NCBI RefSeq assembly: GCF_038595055.1
Contig: NZ_CP152002.1
Location: 4,942,501 to 5,006,500, forward strand
Length of the DNA stretch: 64,000 bases
Reading direction: 5' to 3'
Source of the DNA: Paenibacillus sp. FSL R7-0345
GTDB lineage: Bacteria; Bacillota; Bacilli; Paenibacillales; Paenibacillaceae
Part shown: positions 53,253 to 61,735 of the stretch, in pieces
Numbering within the stretch: the stretch's first letter is position 1
Layout of the letters: each line of letters begins with the position of its first letter
The notes under the pieces: model-generated
Told to the model about the DNA's origin: nothing
The model's database searches: none
What the model saw: only the letters and a program-made list of their open reading frames with translations
Position numbers and translations under genes: made by a program

Positions 53253-53913
53253 TCTGTTACCTCCTAAATGGTTATACATCATCCTATGCAGATGCCTAAA
53301 GTAAGGAGCTAGGCGGGTGCCTATCATGGGTAGAGGGTAAATGTTTTGACACAAATTAATTTCAAGTGGAGTGTTAGGTCTGGGATTGCAATAATAACAG
53401 TCAACTGTAATCAACCATACATTACTATATTTTGTAATCAAGACTCCCTACTGCACAGTACGAAGATATTGTGCAGTACAAGAAAGCATGCTTATTCAAC
53501 TAACGGGCAGTTTAACGCTATAAGCCCTCGGGATTAGTATGCTTAAGCAAGAAAAGTATTTTAAAGGTAATATTGAAACCGCAGATAGCTTTATGAAAGG
53601 AAGATATAGGGAGGAGTATTTATTACGCTTCAAGCATAGAGGATATCACTAAGGATGCATTCCAAGTTATTTCTTTTGGTGGAATGGTAGTCTGGCAAGT
53701 ATCCAAATGAGCTTTTACAAGCAATCAGAGGATCTCATTCAACCGAGTACACGCGTCAGTCACATGAGTTCCAGCGCTTGAAGACCTTGATGAGTGACGG
53801 AGAATTTTGGGTGACAAATAGTGTACGGCTGCAGAATCGAATCGTACATTGGTTAAATTCAGTAGTAAAATACTTGATACTATTAATAAACATACAGAAA
53901 GTGGTGATTGCAG
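53253..53913. other. Intergenic stretch with repeat copy C and gene debris
   Basis: ACTGCACA (53450-53457) and TGTGCAGT (53470-53477) form a perfect hairpin around the GTACGAAGAT core, followed by AGAAAGCATGC and ATTCAACTAACGGGCAG (53493-53510), the box of the structured repeat. From 53539 a 37-codon frame (MLKQEKYFKGNIETADSFMK onward) ends at 53652; it has no clear ribosome site and I do not recognise it. The rest shows only broken frames. Confidence 0.6.
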
Positions 53914-54663
53914 TTGAATAAAAGTAGTTCTATAGCTGTCATATCTGATATACACAGCAACTCTTATGCTTTAGAAGCCGTCCTTAATGATATAGATTCA
54001 CGCGGAATAAAAACAATTGTAAATTTAGGCGATACACTGTTCGGTCCCATCGATCCTATTAAAACTGCAGAATTGCTCATGAAGAGACCCCATATAACTA
54101 ACATTATGGGAAATTGTGACCGGTACTTGCTTCAAGATCAAATGGATTCATTGACCTTTCATTATGTAAAGCCATTGCTGACTCAAGAAATAAATCATTG
54201 GATTCAAACTTTTAATAGAACATGTATTATTGATGATTTATTATTCTGCCATGGGACTCCTTTATCAGATGACGAATATCTATTGGATGAAGTTTCAATA
54301 CATGGTGTTGTTGAAAAGAGCGTAGAGAAACTAATGTCTGAACTAGCCTTTGTCGATCAAAAACTAATTTTTTGCGGTCATACACATAAACAAAAAACAG
54401 TGTGGTTACCAGATGGTAAATGGATTGTTAATGCTGGAAGTGTTGGGCTTCCAGCATACTTTGAAGACACCCCCCACCCTCATTACATGGAATCAAAGAC
54501 ACCACATGCAAAGTATGTGATTGTAAGCCGAAATGATCAATCATGGGTTCTCGAGAATATTTTACTTCCATACGATTATGAGTTAGCCGCCCAGAGGGCA
54601 GATCAAAACGACCGAGAGGATTATAGTTATGCGATTAGATATGGCAGAGCAAAGAGAATGTAA
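53914..54663 (+). CDS. Metallophosphatase family protein (YfcE-like)
   Basis: A 249-residue calcineurin-like phosphoesterase with all metal motifs: SDIHSNSYALEAVL (residues ~10-23), LGDTLFGP (~39-46), MGNCDRYLL (~68-76), FCHGTP (~108-113), FCGHTHKQ (~154-161) and NAGSVGLP. TTG 53914 is chosen over 53908, which abuts the GGTGA site. Proteins of this group hydrolyse phosphodiesters or small phosphomonoesters. AT-rich. A single gene between repeat copies C and D. Confidence 0.87.
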   Translation: MNKSSSIAVISDIHSNSYALEAVLNDIDSRGIKTIVNLGDTLFGPIDPIKTAELLMKRPHITNIMGNCDRYLLQDQMDSLTFHYVKPLLTQEINHWIQTFNRTCIIDDLLFCHGTPLSDDEYLLDEVSIHGVVEKSVEKLMSELAFVDQKLIFCGHTHKQKTVWLPDGKWIVNAGSVGLPAYFEDTPHPHYMESKTPHAKYVIVSRNDQSWVLENILLPYDYELAAQRADQNDREDYSYAIRYGRAKRM

Positions 54664-54891
54664 GAGAACAGGGCAGGAGAATTTTAATTATGGTAAAACC
54701 AAAACAAATAAATAAAGGTGATTGAATGCTCAATCCCACGGTCTTCTTCTATTAATTGGTATTCAATCGTTAAAGCAATATGAGAAAGCCCTCTTGCTGG
54801 GACGTGTTAATTGAAAGCCTACCGCTAACAATGAGCAAGATGAGACGTGGAGGCCTTTTGCCGGGAAGTAATTGTCTCGTTAAACTAAAGG
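54664..54891. other. Intergenic stretch with no supported gene
   Basis: AT-rich sequence between the metallophosphatase stop and repeat copy D. Short frames are interrupted by stops and have no ribosome sites. I see no feature other than the approach to copy D. Confidence 0.5.
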
Positions 54892-55091
54892 GGAAACGAT
54901 AGCTCAATAATACCAAGGAAGCAGCTGTTCCATGTGATTGGCTGCTTTTATTCAACGATAGGGCAGGATATTTAGTTGAACAAGATAGTGGAGGTTTTAT
55001 GTCGCATTTGACGCATATTGCTCACTAGTAAATTCCAAAAGAGCCCGTTATGAGGGTTCAAATTTAAAAACAGCAGCTGTCTTAAACATAG
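54892..55091 (+). repeat. Structured boundary repeat, copy D (split by an insertion sequence)
   Basis: Shares with copy A the GGGAAACGATAGCTCAAT block, AGCAGC/GGCTGCTTTTATTCAAC hairpin, GGGCAGG, TTAGTTGAACAAGATA and the GTGGAGGTTTTATGTCGC segment with its tail. The terminal hairpin is cut after TTAAACATAG by the insertion sequence and resumes at 56532 as ATAGAAATAAAG...ACTACTGTTGGTTTATTG. Confidence 0.8.
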
Positions 55092-56531
55092 GAGCATTTT
55101 GCATAATTCATTTCCAGGAAAAAGATAAGGCTATACTGCATGATAAATTTAGGTTTTGAGAAAAGAAGAGCAAAAATGGACAGACGGGCAGAATTTGCGG
55201 AAAGGCTAAATTTAAGCGGCAGTTACGACTCTTTGTCTCGATACAGCGAGCGCAGAAGCAAGCAGCACAATGGCATTCAAATATTGGTGAGTCGTAACTT
55301 TTTGAATACCCCAAACATGCAATTGGTCTGCGGTTAGATAGGTCTTCATTCGAGAATTACAGCGTTCTACACTGGTTCGCTTGTTGTAGAGTTCCTTCCA
55401 GCCCCGACTTTCTCGGTGCGGCATTGCATAGCGGCGAAGGTCTTGCTGAGTGTCGACCTTGACCACCATCCCATAATTGGAAGTGGAGCAAGCCGTCATG
55501 CCTAAAGGACAATCCACTTTCCCCGTAGCGTGTGGACAACGAAACTTCAAACGTTCCTTTTCCTGTCCCCAATACGTCATCGGAAACCCCATCGAACAGC
55601 AAGGTGTCCCTTTGCTTGTCATACCTGCAGGGGGTTCCTTTTCATTCCGCGGATTCATTGGAATAATCGCTTGGGCCTTGACGCTGCGAGCCGTTTCGTA
55701 GTTTTTCATTTGGTCATATCCTGCATCCAGCATGAAAAAACGAGGCTTGAATCGTTCGACGGTTCGCTTCATGAGTGTAGGTCCCTCATCGCCATCATTC
55801 ACATGAGCAGGTGTAACGTTTAGGGCAATCGGAAGTTCACTCTTCGTATCGACGGCCAGATGCAGCTTATAGCCAAACCACTTAACTTTGTTGCCAAACG
55901 CATCGAGTTTTACTCCCCAATTGGCATTGCCGGTGAGTTCGCTTTTTCGCTTAGGTTCTTTTTTCTCGTAAGCGTGAATGGCTGCGCTGTCGATGGCGAC
56001 ATGAGTGCCGCCTAGGATTCCAGCTTCTTGGCACTGAGCGACAAGATCCTCAAACAACTGCTGGGCGAGGTTTTTGCGAGTCAAGTCGGCAAAAACCCGG
56101 CTTAACGTAGAGATCGAAGGGGCGAAGATGTCCAGCCGAAGTCCACATTGGTAACGGAAACGAAGGTCAAACTCCAGTCTACGCGCTAGGCCGGTGAACG
56201 TATCGATGTTCTCTAAGGGAGCCGCGAGTAATGCGCGAAGAATGCCTTGACGGCAGTGCCCATCCGCTCCTCGGGGTGAAGGGTTTCTCAATTGCCTCGC
56301 ATACGGTCGTAAGTCCAGTGCACTAAAAAAGATAGGCAGTCGTTCTTTCGATTCGATTTTTTGAAGCTCCTCAAAGGAAAATAGACTTTCTTGGAGAATA
56401 TACAAAAGGGGCTTCCTCCTCTTGAGTGTTTTGGTTTCGTCACCAAAAAACTTCTCCAAGTTGGGGTGAAGTCCTTTTTTATATCCAAAATCCCTTTGTA
56501 TAGCAAGGGCTTAGATTAATGCAAAATGCTC
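55092..56531 (-). mobile_element. Complete 1,440-bp insertion sequence with 13-bp inverted repeats
   Basis: Left end GAGCATTTTGCAT and right end ATGCAAAATGCTC are perfect 13-bp inverted repeats. ATAG occurs on both outer sides (55088-55091 and 56532-56535), a 4-bp target duplication. It contains one intact transposase gene. The empty site can be reconstructed from repeat copy A. IS1182-like or a related DDE family by organisation; the exact family is not certain. Confidence 0.9.
55212..56459 (-). CDS. DDE transposase of the insertion sequence
   Basis: A 415-residue transposase: N-terminal DUF772-like domain (RPYARQLRNPSPRGADGHCRQ region, about 50-130) and a DDE catalytic domain with candidate residues Asp in AIDSAAIHAYEK (~155), Asp in FFMLDAGYDQ (~245) and Glu in YNKRTSVERCNSR (~370). 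The frame is complete, beginning at TTG 56459, so the element may be active. It cuts and joins the 13-bp ends found at 55092 and 56531. Confidence 0.9.
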   Translation of the reverse strand: MEKFFGDETKTLKRRKPLLYILQESLFSFEELQKIESKERLPIFFSALDLRPYARQLRNPSPRGADGHCRQGILRALLAAPLENIDTFTGLARRLEFDLRFRYQCGLRLDIFAPSISTLSRVFADLTRKNLAQQLFEDLVAQCQEAGILGGTHVAIDSAAIHAYEKKEPKRKSELTGNANWGVKLDAFGNKVKWFGYKLHLAVDTKSELPIALNVTPAHVNDGDEGPTLMKRTVERFKPRFFMLDAGYDQMKNYETARSVKAQAIIPMNPRNEKEPPAGMTSKGTPCCSMGFPMTYWGQEKERLKFRCPHATGKVDCPLGMTACSTSNYGMVVKVDTQQDLRRYAMPHRESRGWKELYNKRTSVERCNSRMKTYLTADQLHVWGIQKVTTHQYLNAIVLLASALAVSRQRVVTAA

Positions 56532-56595
56532 ATAGAAATAAAGTCCTAGACTACTGTTGGTTTATTGATCTTACGTTTCCCGTTATTTTGTTAGT

Positions 56596-57006
56596 TTAAC
56601 CTTGGAAAGTATAGATTGAAGAGTTTTTAAGTAACTTTTCTACACCAGCAGGGTGATAGGGCATTAAATCATTAGCCCTTTTTATCCCTACCCATTCTAC
56701 TCCGGAAATTTCATCTTCATCTTGAATTGAAATTTCGCCTTCAATAATTTTTGCTTCAAAAGTTATAAATAAAGCGTGATGTCCCTTTTCCTTAAAAAAC
56801 GCTTCATTTACTGCAACAATGTTTTCAACTTCAATTGTTAGACCTGTTTCTTCCTTAGTCTCGCGGATAACTGCCTGTTCGAGAGTTTCTCCCTTTTCAA
56901 CTGCACCACCAGGAAGAGACCAACTGTCACCTTTGTTATTAACCATCAAGAGTTCTTTCTTTTCTTCGTTATAAATTAATGCATATGCGACATCTACCCT
57001 TAACAT
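56596..57006 (-). CDS. Nudix hydrolase
   Basis: A 136-residue Nudix protein with a complete Nudix box at residues 34-56 (G-x5-E-x7-REx2EExGL; core RETKEETGL). Members hydrolyse nucleoside diphosphates linked to another group, with Mg2+ bound by the box glutamates. Typical MutT-like length. AT-rich, alone between the insertion-sequence-split repeat D and copy E. Substrate unknown. Confidence 0.9.
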   Translation of the reverse strand: MLRVDVAYALIYNEEKKELLMVNNKGDSWSLPGGAVEKGETLEQAVIRETKEETGLTIEVENIVAVNEAFFKEKGHHALFITFEAKIIEGEISIQDEDEISGVEWVGIKRANDLMPYHPAGVEKLLKNSSIYTFQG

Positions 57007-57100
57007 ATTTTACTATCACTCCTGATTATATAATTTAAGCGGTTTTATTTATATCAATTAATATAACATGATAATCAAAAAAAACTGCCCTTTAGATGAT

Positions 57101-57232
57101 GCACAGTACGAAGATATTGTTTGATAAAAGAAAGCATGCAGATTCAACTAACGAGAGACTATAGCTCAGTACAGACAGAGTCAACCGGGCTCAAGGACCG
57201 GCTGACTGACTCTTGTTACGTTAACGGGCAGT
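57101..57232 (+). repeat. Structured boundary repeat, copy E
   Basis: CACAGTACGAAGAT and AAAGAAAGCATGC, then left box ATTCAACTAACG, TATAGCTCAGTACAGACAG, a stem around AACCGG/CCGGCT with AGTCA/TGACT, and right box GTTACGTTAACGGGCAG. It fills the gap between the Nudix gene and the next ORF; apart from it, 57,007-57,324 holds only leader sequence. Confidence 0.8.
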
Positions 57233-57324
57233 TATGTGTAACAAACTGACCCCAACATTCCATTATACAAAGTGGTAAAATTGATAAAGGAGTAACTTGA
57301 TAGCGTTTCCCGAGGAGTGGTATC

Positions 57325-57939
57325 GTGGGTGTAGATTTTTCAGCGATGTTTCAACATTCCCTTGATTTAAGATCAATAGAGATTTTTAAAGACGAGCTAG
57401 TTGAAGGAACGGCATTCCCGAGAGTTGTTCAATGTATATCTGAAGTTAACCAACATAATCCCCACTTAGTTAGACCGTGGTCTCTTAACCGTGAGCGAAT
57501 AATCGAATCACATAGCTACGGCCCATTCGATCCTGTTCTTTTCGCAGATGATGAATACATTGAGGTAGACGGTCCTGGAGGATTCAGCTTTATATTTAAT
57601 AAAAATATCTGTGAATTCCAACCATGCTTTAGATGGTACAGCTTTATTGAAAACAAGGAGCTACAATTTGAAATTCGAACTATATGCAAAGAGATCTCGA
57701 ATTACTTGGGGTACAACTTTACAATATACATGGGCGATAATTACTGTGCGTCCGATTATATATTCGAAGGACGTGATATGGAATATTACAAAGCCGAATT
57801 ATTAAGACGATTCGGTAAATCAAAGAACACAATTAGCGAATTAATACAAAGGTCTTCTGGCGGTTGGGAATCTGAGGGTTATTTCATTGATTACTTCAGT
57901 GACATGCCAGTTGCGTACGGCAGGAATGAATTCAACTAA
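57325..57939 (+). CDS. Hypothetical protein (204 aa)
   Basis: GTG start seven bases after GAGGAG. A soluble alpha/beta-looking protein rich in aromatic and acidic residues (FDPVLFADDEYIEVDGPGG, FQPCFRWYSFIENKELQFEI, DYIFEGRDMEYYKAELLRRF). No signal peptide, membrane helix or catalytic motif I recognise. It is AT-rich. Its last codons and stop (EFN-stop) come from the left box of repeat copy F, so the repeat supplies the end of the gene. It may be an immunity- or effector-type cargo protein, but that is only a guess from context. Confidence 0.7.
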   Translation: MGVDFSAMFQHSLDLRSIEIFKDELVEGTAFPRVVQCISEVNQHNPHLVRPWSLNRERIIESHSYGPFDPVLFADDEYIEVDGPGGFSFIFNKNICEFQPCFRWYSFIENKELQFEIRTICKEISNYLGYNFTIYMGDNYCASDYIFEGRDMEYYKAELLRRFGKSKNTISELIQRSSGGWESEGYFIDYFSDMPVAYGRNEFN

Positions 57940-58026
57940 CGGAAAACCGTAGCTCAGTACAGACAGAAGCAGCCGAGCTTAAGGACCGTCTGACTCTCGT
58001 TACGTTAACGGGCAGGATAGTTGAAT
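57931..58026 (+). repeat. Structured boundary repeat, copy F
   Basis: Left box TTCAACTAACGGAAAACCG overlaps the preceding stop codon; then TAGCTCAGTACAGACAG, AGCAGCCGAGCTTAAGGACC, GTCTG and right box GTTACGTTAACGGGCAGG followed by ATAGTTGAAT. Confidence 0.8.
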
Positions 58027-58116
58027 GATTTCGTGAATAACTTAAGTCATGACGAATTTACGAAATTCGCAGAAAGACGTTAGCCGAAAGAAGTTCTTAG
58101 TTTAGGAGGAGTCTAT

Positions 58117-58884
58117 ATGATATTAGAAAAAGTTATCAATAGAATTGTAATACAAAGTGAATATAAGGATTTTGTTGATAAGTATATAGATAATATACTT
58201 ACCGAATTCAAAGGTACAATTCATAGCATTTATATGTGTGGCTCGATTCCCAAAGGAACTGCTAAACCTTTTAAGTCAGATGCAGACTTTACTATTATTT
58301 GTGTAGATCCCAAAGATATTGATTACGAAAGATTGTCAAATATTAAAGACAGGCTTTTGGAAGAATATCCGGCAGTAACTAAGATTGATACGATAATTTG
58401 CTCGATTGACGATGTATTAAGTAAACCGAATGAGTGGGGTTTTTGGATAAAGATCATTTGTGTTTGCATATATGGTCATGACGTTGGTGAAAAAGTACCC
58501 CCGATAATGATTTCTCCAGCGTTCATTTTAGACTTAAATACAGAGACCAAGGAGGAAGTAGAACATATACATAGTTTACTTTCTAATGCTAGTGATAACA
58601 CAATGAAAACTAGATATATTAAAGGTTACTCTAAGAGATTAATTCGTGCATTATACTCTTTGGTTTTAGAAGATACAGGTACATGGCAAGATGACATTCT
58701 TAAGATGAAAAATGCCATATTAAACTATTGTGAGATTGACTCCGCTTTAGTTGATTATCTGTATGCCTGTTACTTGGATAGTAATGTACCTGTTGAAGAG
58801 TTTCTGGGAATCGCAGATGAAGTATATAGCTATTTTGAGAACGCCTTAAATGCAATGGCTGCTTCCAGAACTTCCTTCGGCTAG
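58117..58884 (+). CDS. Nucleotidyltransferase (pol beta/ANT-like)
   Basis: A 255-residue enzyme with the nucleotidyltransferase signature GSIPKGTAKPFKSDADF (Gly42-Ser43, with metal-binding Asp55 and Asp57) and a possible third Asp in KIDTIICSID (~95). The C-terminal half is helical, as in aminoglycoside or lincosamide nucleotidyltransferases (ANT/Lnu) and substrate-binding HEPN-like domains. Resistance by adenylylation of a drug is plausible but not provable here. AGGAGGAG lies just before the ATG. Last of the single-gene units in the array. Its final residues (AASRTSFG) may come from adjoining sequence. Confidence 0.85.
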   Translation: MILEKVINRIVIQSEYKDFVDKYIDNILTEFKGTIHSIYMCGSIPKGTAKPFKSDADFTIICVDPKDIDYERLSNIKDRLLEEYPAVTKIDTIICSIDDVLSKPNEWGFWIKIICVCIYGHDVGEKVPPIMISPAFILDLNTETKEEVEHIHSLLSNASDNTMKTRYIKGYSKRLIRALYSLVLEDTGTWQDDILKMKNAILNYCEIDSALVDYLYACYLDSNVPVEEFLGIADEVYSYFENALNAMAASRTSFG

Positions 58885-59036
58885 CACCATCACTCTGAGA
58901 AGCGAGTGACCACATCCAGCCCCTAAGCCCGTCGGGACGTCACTGCGTTAGATGTTCGGCAAGCCTCACAACTATAAGCAGCGATTCTAATTAAAATATA
59001 AGACTATCGTGCTCACGGGAAACGTGCTCGACACAA
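58885..59036. other. Junction from AT-rich array back to GC-rich DNA
   Basis: No gene. Sequence such as CACTGCGTTAGATGTTCGGC (58940-58959) superficially recalls integron recombination sites, but no matching partner half-site is visible. Confidence 0.4.
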
Positions 59037-59081
59037 CAGCGGCAGCCTAAGACTTATTTTCCGAGTCTTGTTCTGCCGCTG
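59037..59081. terminator. Hairpin downstream of the kinase remnant
   Basis: CAGCGGCAG (59037-59045) pairs with CTGCCGCTG (59073-59081), with an inner AAGACT/AGTCTT stem. It lies at the 3' end of the minus-strand kinase fragment. Confidence 0.65.
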
Positions 59082-59114
59082 CTTAGTTTACTGGAGAGCC
59101 TAATACTCATATTT

Positions 59115-59780
59115 TCACAAAACCCGCATAACTGGAATGTCTATAATCACACTGGTCCCTTTACCCTCTGCACTTATGAACGTTATCTCCCTGGCTTCAC
59201 CGCCAAAAAACAGACTCAGCCGCTTGTTGATATTCTCAACCCCGTACCCGCTTCCCTGGTAGCCCGAATGCCGCTCCTCCCGTTCGCTTAAGCCGGCCCC
59301 GTCGTCTTCAACGGTGATCCGCAGCCTGTCCTGTTCAATCCGGCCTGTAATCCGGATCGTTCCTCTGCGCTCTTCCGTTTCCATAATGCCGTGCACAATC
59401 GCGTTCTCCACCAGCGGCTGCAGGGTAATCTTGGGCAGCATGCAGCTAAGCGCATCGTCCTCTATGCGGATCTCCAGCTTGATCCTGTCTTTGTACCGGT
59501 TCTTCTGGATGTCCATATAGATGCTGCACAGCCTGACCTCGTCACCCACGCTCACAAAATCCTTGCCTTTATTCAGCACCAGCTTGTAATAATCCGACAG
59601 GGCGTGAATCACCCGCTGGATATTGTCTACCTCATCCTTTTGGCCATCCAGTTCACCATATCCAGCGTGTTATACAAAAAATGCGGATTGATCTGGGACT
59701 GCAGCGCCTTCAGCTCTGCCCCCTTCTTCTCCTGCCCCAGCCTGAACTGCTCCTCCATCAGCTCCTGCACACTGTTGATC
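59115..59780 (-). pseudogene. Truncated, frameshifted YesM-type histidine kinase
   Basis: Only the C-terminal kinase part remains: INSVQELMEEQFRLGQEKKG, the phosphorylation motif SQINPHFLYNTLDMVNWMAK, then a frame change, then DNIQRVIHALSDYYKL, the ATP-binding N-box PLVENAIVHGI, EDDGAGL and GYGVENINKRLSLFFG. Adding one A to the AAAA run near 59640 (reading AAA AAG GAT GAG) rejoins the frames. Upstream coding sequence stops near 59780, where unrelated DNA with the 41-bp repeat begins. Sensor domain, membrane helices and HAMP are gone. It is GC-rich like the main chromosome, so this is a deletion or insertion scar. Confidence 0.85.
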
Positions 59781-59789
59781 AAACATACA

Positions 59790-59830
59790 TTACCGATTTA
59801 CAGGAGTACACGTTATATTCAAGCTGTGAA
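59790..59830 (+). repeat. 41-bp exact direct repeat, right copy
   Basis: Identical to 51552-51592 over all 41 bases; flanks differ. Lies ten bases past the breakpoint of the truncated kinase gene. Confidence 0.9.
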
Positions 59831-59928
59831 GTTACAAGCGGCATATTGCGAGAAGAAAGCCTTAAGATATTGTCCGGGTATTTTCCGCATAACAAAAAGG
59901 GCTAAACGCTCTGGCATAAAGGGAATGG

Positions 59929-59958
59929 TTTACAAATGTCGAATCTAGTCACTATGAC
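59929..59958 (+). promoter_or_regulatory. Candidate promoter of the LRR protein gene
   Basis: TTTACA (59929-59934), 18-base spacer, TATGAC (59953-59958), 22 bases before the TTG start. Confidence 0.45.
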
Positions 59959-59979
59959 AATTCGAGGAGTGTATCCATT

Positions 59980-61536
59980 TTGCGTAAACCGTTCAAACTT
60001 CAACTAATCACTGTTCTTGCTTTTCTGCTTAGCCTCGTTTCTGTTCCAGCTGCGTTTGCAGAGACTTCTCTTATCTCAGACAAAAACCTGGAACAAGCGA
60101 TTCGAGCCGAACTAGAGAAACCGGCTGGCCCCATTACCAAAGAAGATTTACAGACTATAACGTCGCTCTATCCCGATAATCCTAAGAAGAAAATTAACAG
60201 TTTAAACGGACTAGAGCATGCTGTTAATTTAGAGAGCTTAATGCTCCCAGGGCTTGGCATTACCAATATTGAGCCGCTTAAAAATCTGCATAAAATTACC
60301 TTCTTGGCTCTGAATGACAATCAGCTCACTCAAATGGAGCCGCTGCAAGAGCTGTCCCAATTGAAACAGCTTATTATCGATTCTAATAACATACAGAAGC
60401 TTGATGCACTAGCGGGATTAACCAATCTAACGGACTTGTTAATCGGCCACAATCAGCTTAAGGACCTCTCACCGATTCAATCCCTAGTCAAACTGAATTG
60501 GCTGAGCGTAAACGATAACCAAATCCAGTCTCTTGAACCGTTAAGAGATCACCCGGAACTTGAACATTTATACTTTGAGAATAATTTGGTCCAGGATATT
60601 AGCGTCTTAACAAGTCTTCCGAAGCTTAAAGAGGTTTCACTCAGCAATAATCCTTTGAATACGAATGCAGAGAAAACCCTGGCCGAGCTCGCTGCCAAAG
60701 GTGTCAAAGTGCTTGAAGAAGCTGATGACGAACCAGCACCATCTTCAGATCCTGACGAAATCATGGTGCTGTTGAATGGTGAGATCGTTAAATTCCAAGT
60801 CCCGCCCATCCAGCAAAACGGATCTGTACTTGTTCCGTTCCGCGCTCTTTTCGAAGCAATGGGTCTGAAAGTGGACTGGGATCCAAAAACGCAAACCATC
60901 AAGGGAAGTAAACCAGGTACACTGATCAAGCTTAAAGTAGGTTCAACTACTGCTGAGATCAATGGCAATCAGAAAAAACTGACAGTAGCCCCTTCTATCA
61001 TCAAAGGCAGCACCTACGTTCCATTACGTTTTATCGGCGAAGCAGTGGGTGCGAAGGTGAACTGGCTGGCGGAGCTTCAAGCAGTTATCATTTATACGAA
61101 GCAGCCATTTGCGACCAAAGATAAAAAAATCCAAGTCACAGGCTACGGCGACTGGAGGGACGTAACAGCTTCTGTTGAGAATACTGGAGATCACCAGCTT
61201 ATCTTAAGCTTACCAGAGCAAAACACGATACTTATTCAGCATTATAGTATGAGTGATTTAGATATGAACTTCGAACAATATGTTAGCTCGTTCAAAAAAG
61301 ATATAACGGACGAAAATGCGGTGGAAATCACTGAGCAGTCTGTGAAGGTGGGGGGAATCGATGCGAAGCAGTTGACCTATAGCTTAAGCGAGAACAATGA
61401 AACGATCGAAGTTCAAATGATTCTATTCGAGCAAAATAATGAAATCTATAGCCTTTTGTCTGTTTTTCCATCTCAGGCCAGCAAACAAGCCAACGCTGAA
61501 TTCAACGAAATATTAAAAAGTATACAATTGAACTAG
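59980..61536 (+). CDS. Secreted leucine-rich-repeat protein with copper-amine-oxidase-N domain
   Basis: A 518-residue protein: signal peptide (1-28, ending AAFAE); about seven leucine-rich repeats of the short internalin-like kind (70-235: LNGLEHAVNLESLMLPGLGI, ITFLALNDNQLTQMEPLQEL); an acidic linker; a copper amine oxidase N-terminal-like domain (about 262-375: GSVLVPFRALFEAMGLKVDW, GSTYVPLRFIGEAVGAKVNW), frequent in Paenibacillus surface proteins; and a C-terminal alpha/beta domain. TTG start about ten bases after GAGGAG. Probably exported and bound to protein or wall; partner unknown. No anchor motif is visible. Confidence 0.85.
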   Translation: MRKPFKLQLITVLAFLLSLVSVPAAFAETSLISDKNLEQAIRAELEKPAGPITKEDLQTITSLYPDNPKKKINSLNGLEHAVNLESLMLPGLGITNIEPLKNLHKITFLALNDNQLTQMEPLQELSQLKQLIIDSNNIQKLDALAGLTNLTDLLIGHNQLKDLSPIQSLVKLNWLSVNDNQIQSLEPLRDHPELEHLYFENNLVQDISVLTSLPKLKEVSLSNNPLNTNAEKTLAELAAKGVKVLEEADDEPAPSSDPDEIMVLLNGEIVKFQVPPIQQNGSVLVPFRALFEAMGLKVDWDPKTQTIKGSKPGTLIKLKVGSTTAEINGNQKKLTVAPSIIKGSTYVPLRFIGEAVGAKVNWLAELQAVIIYTKQPFATKDKKIQVTGYGDWRDVTASVENTGDHQLILSLPEQNTILIQHYSMSDLDMNFEQYVSSFKKDITDENAVEITEQSVKVGGIDAKQLTYSLSENNETIEVQMILFEQNNEIYSLLSVFPSQASKQANAEFNEILKSIQLN

Positions 61537-61644
61537 CTTAGAAGAGATCGGGTACCTATTAAATTAACCAAACGTGGCATAGCTGCTTTAAACATATAAA
61601 CTCACATAAATAGAATTTATCAACTATCATAAAATGAGAAATAA

Positions 61645-61691
61645 AAATAACCACATCGTTTACACTTTAGTGTACAAGAGGTGGTTATTTT
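61645..61691. terminator. Bidirectional terminator
   Basis: AAATAACCAC (61645-61654) pairs with GTGGTTATTT (61681-61690), with an inner TTTACACT/AGTGTAC stem. Between the convergent LRR gene and the lipase-like remnant. Confidence 0.85.
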
Positions 61692-61735
61692 GTTCTTAAT
61701 TAGCGTGAAGGCTTACCGACTTAATAAGCGAAGAG

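Noticed and set aside
57101..57240. tRNA-like or riboswitch-like structure in the repeat before the 57325 gene
   Set aside because: The stem belongs to the boundary repeat, which recurs with different middle sequences; no T-loop, anticodon arm or known riboswitch core is present.
58940..58960. Integron attC-like half-site (GTTAGAT) after the nucleotidyltransferase gene
   Set aside because: It fits the short R' consensus, but no complementary half-site or paired inner boxes could be found, and no integrase gene is in the window.
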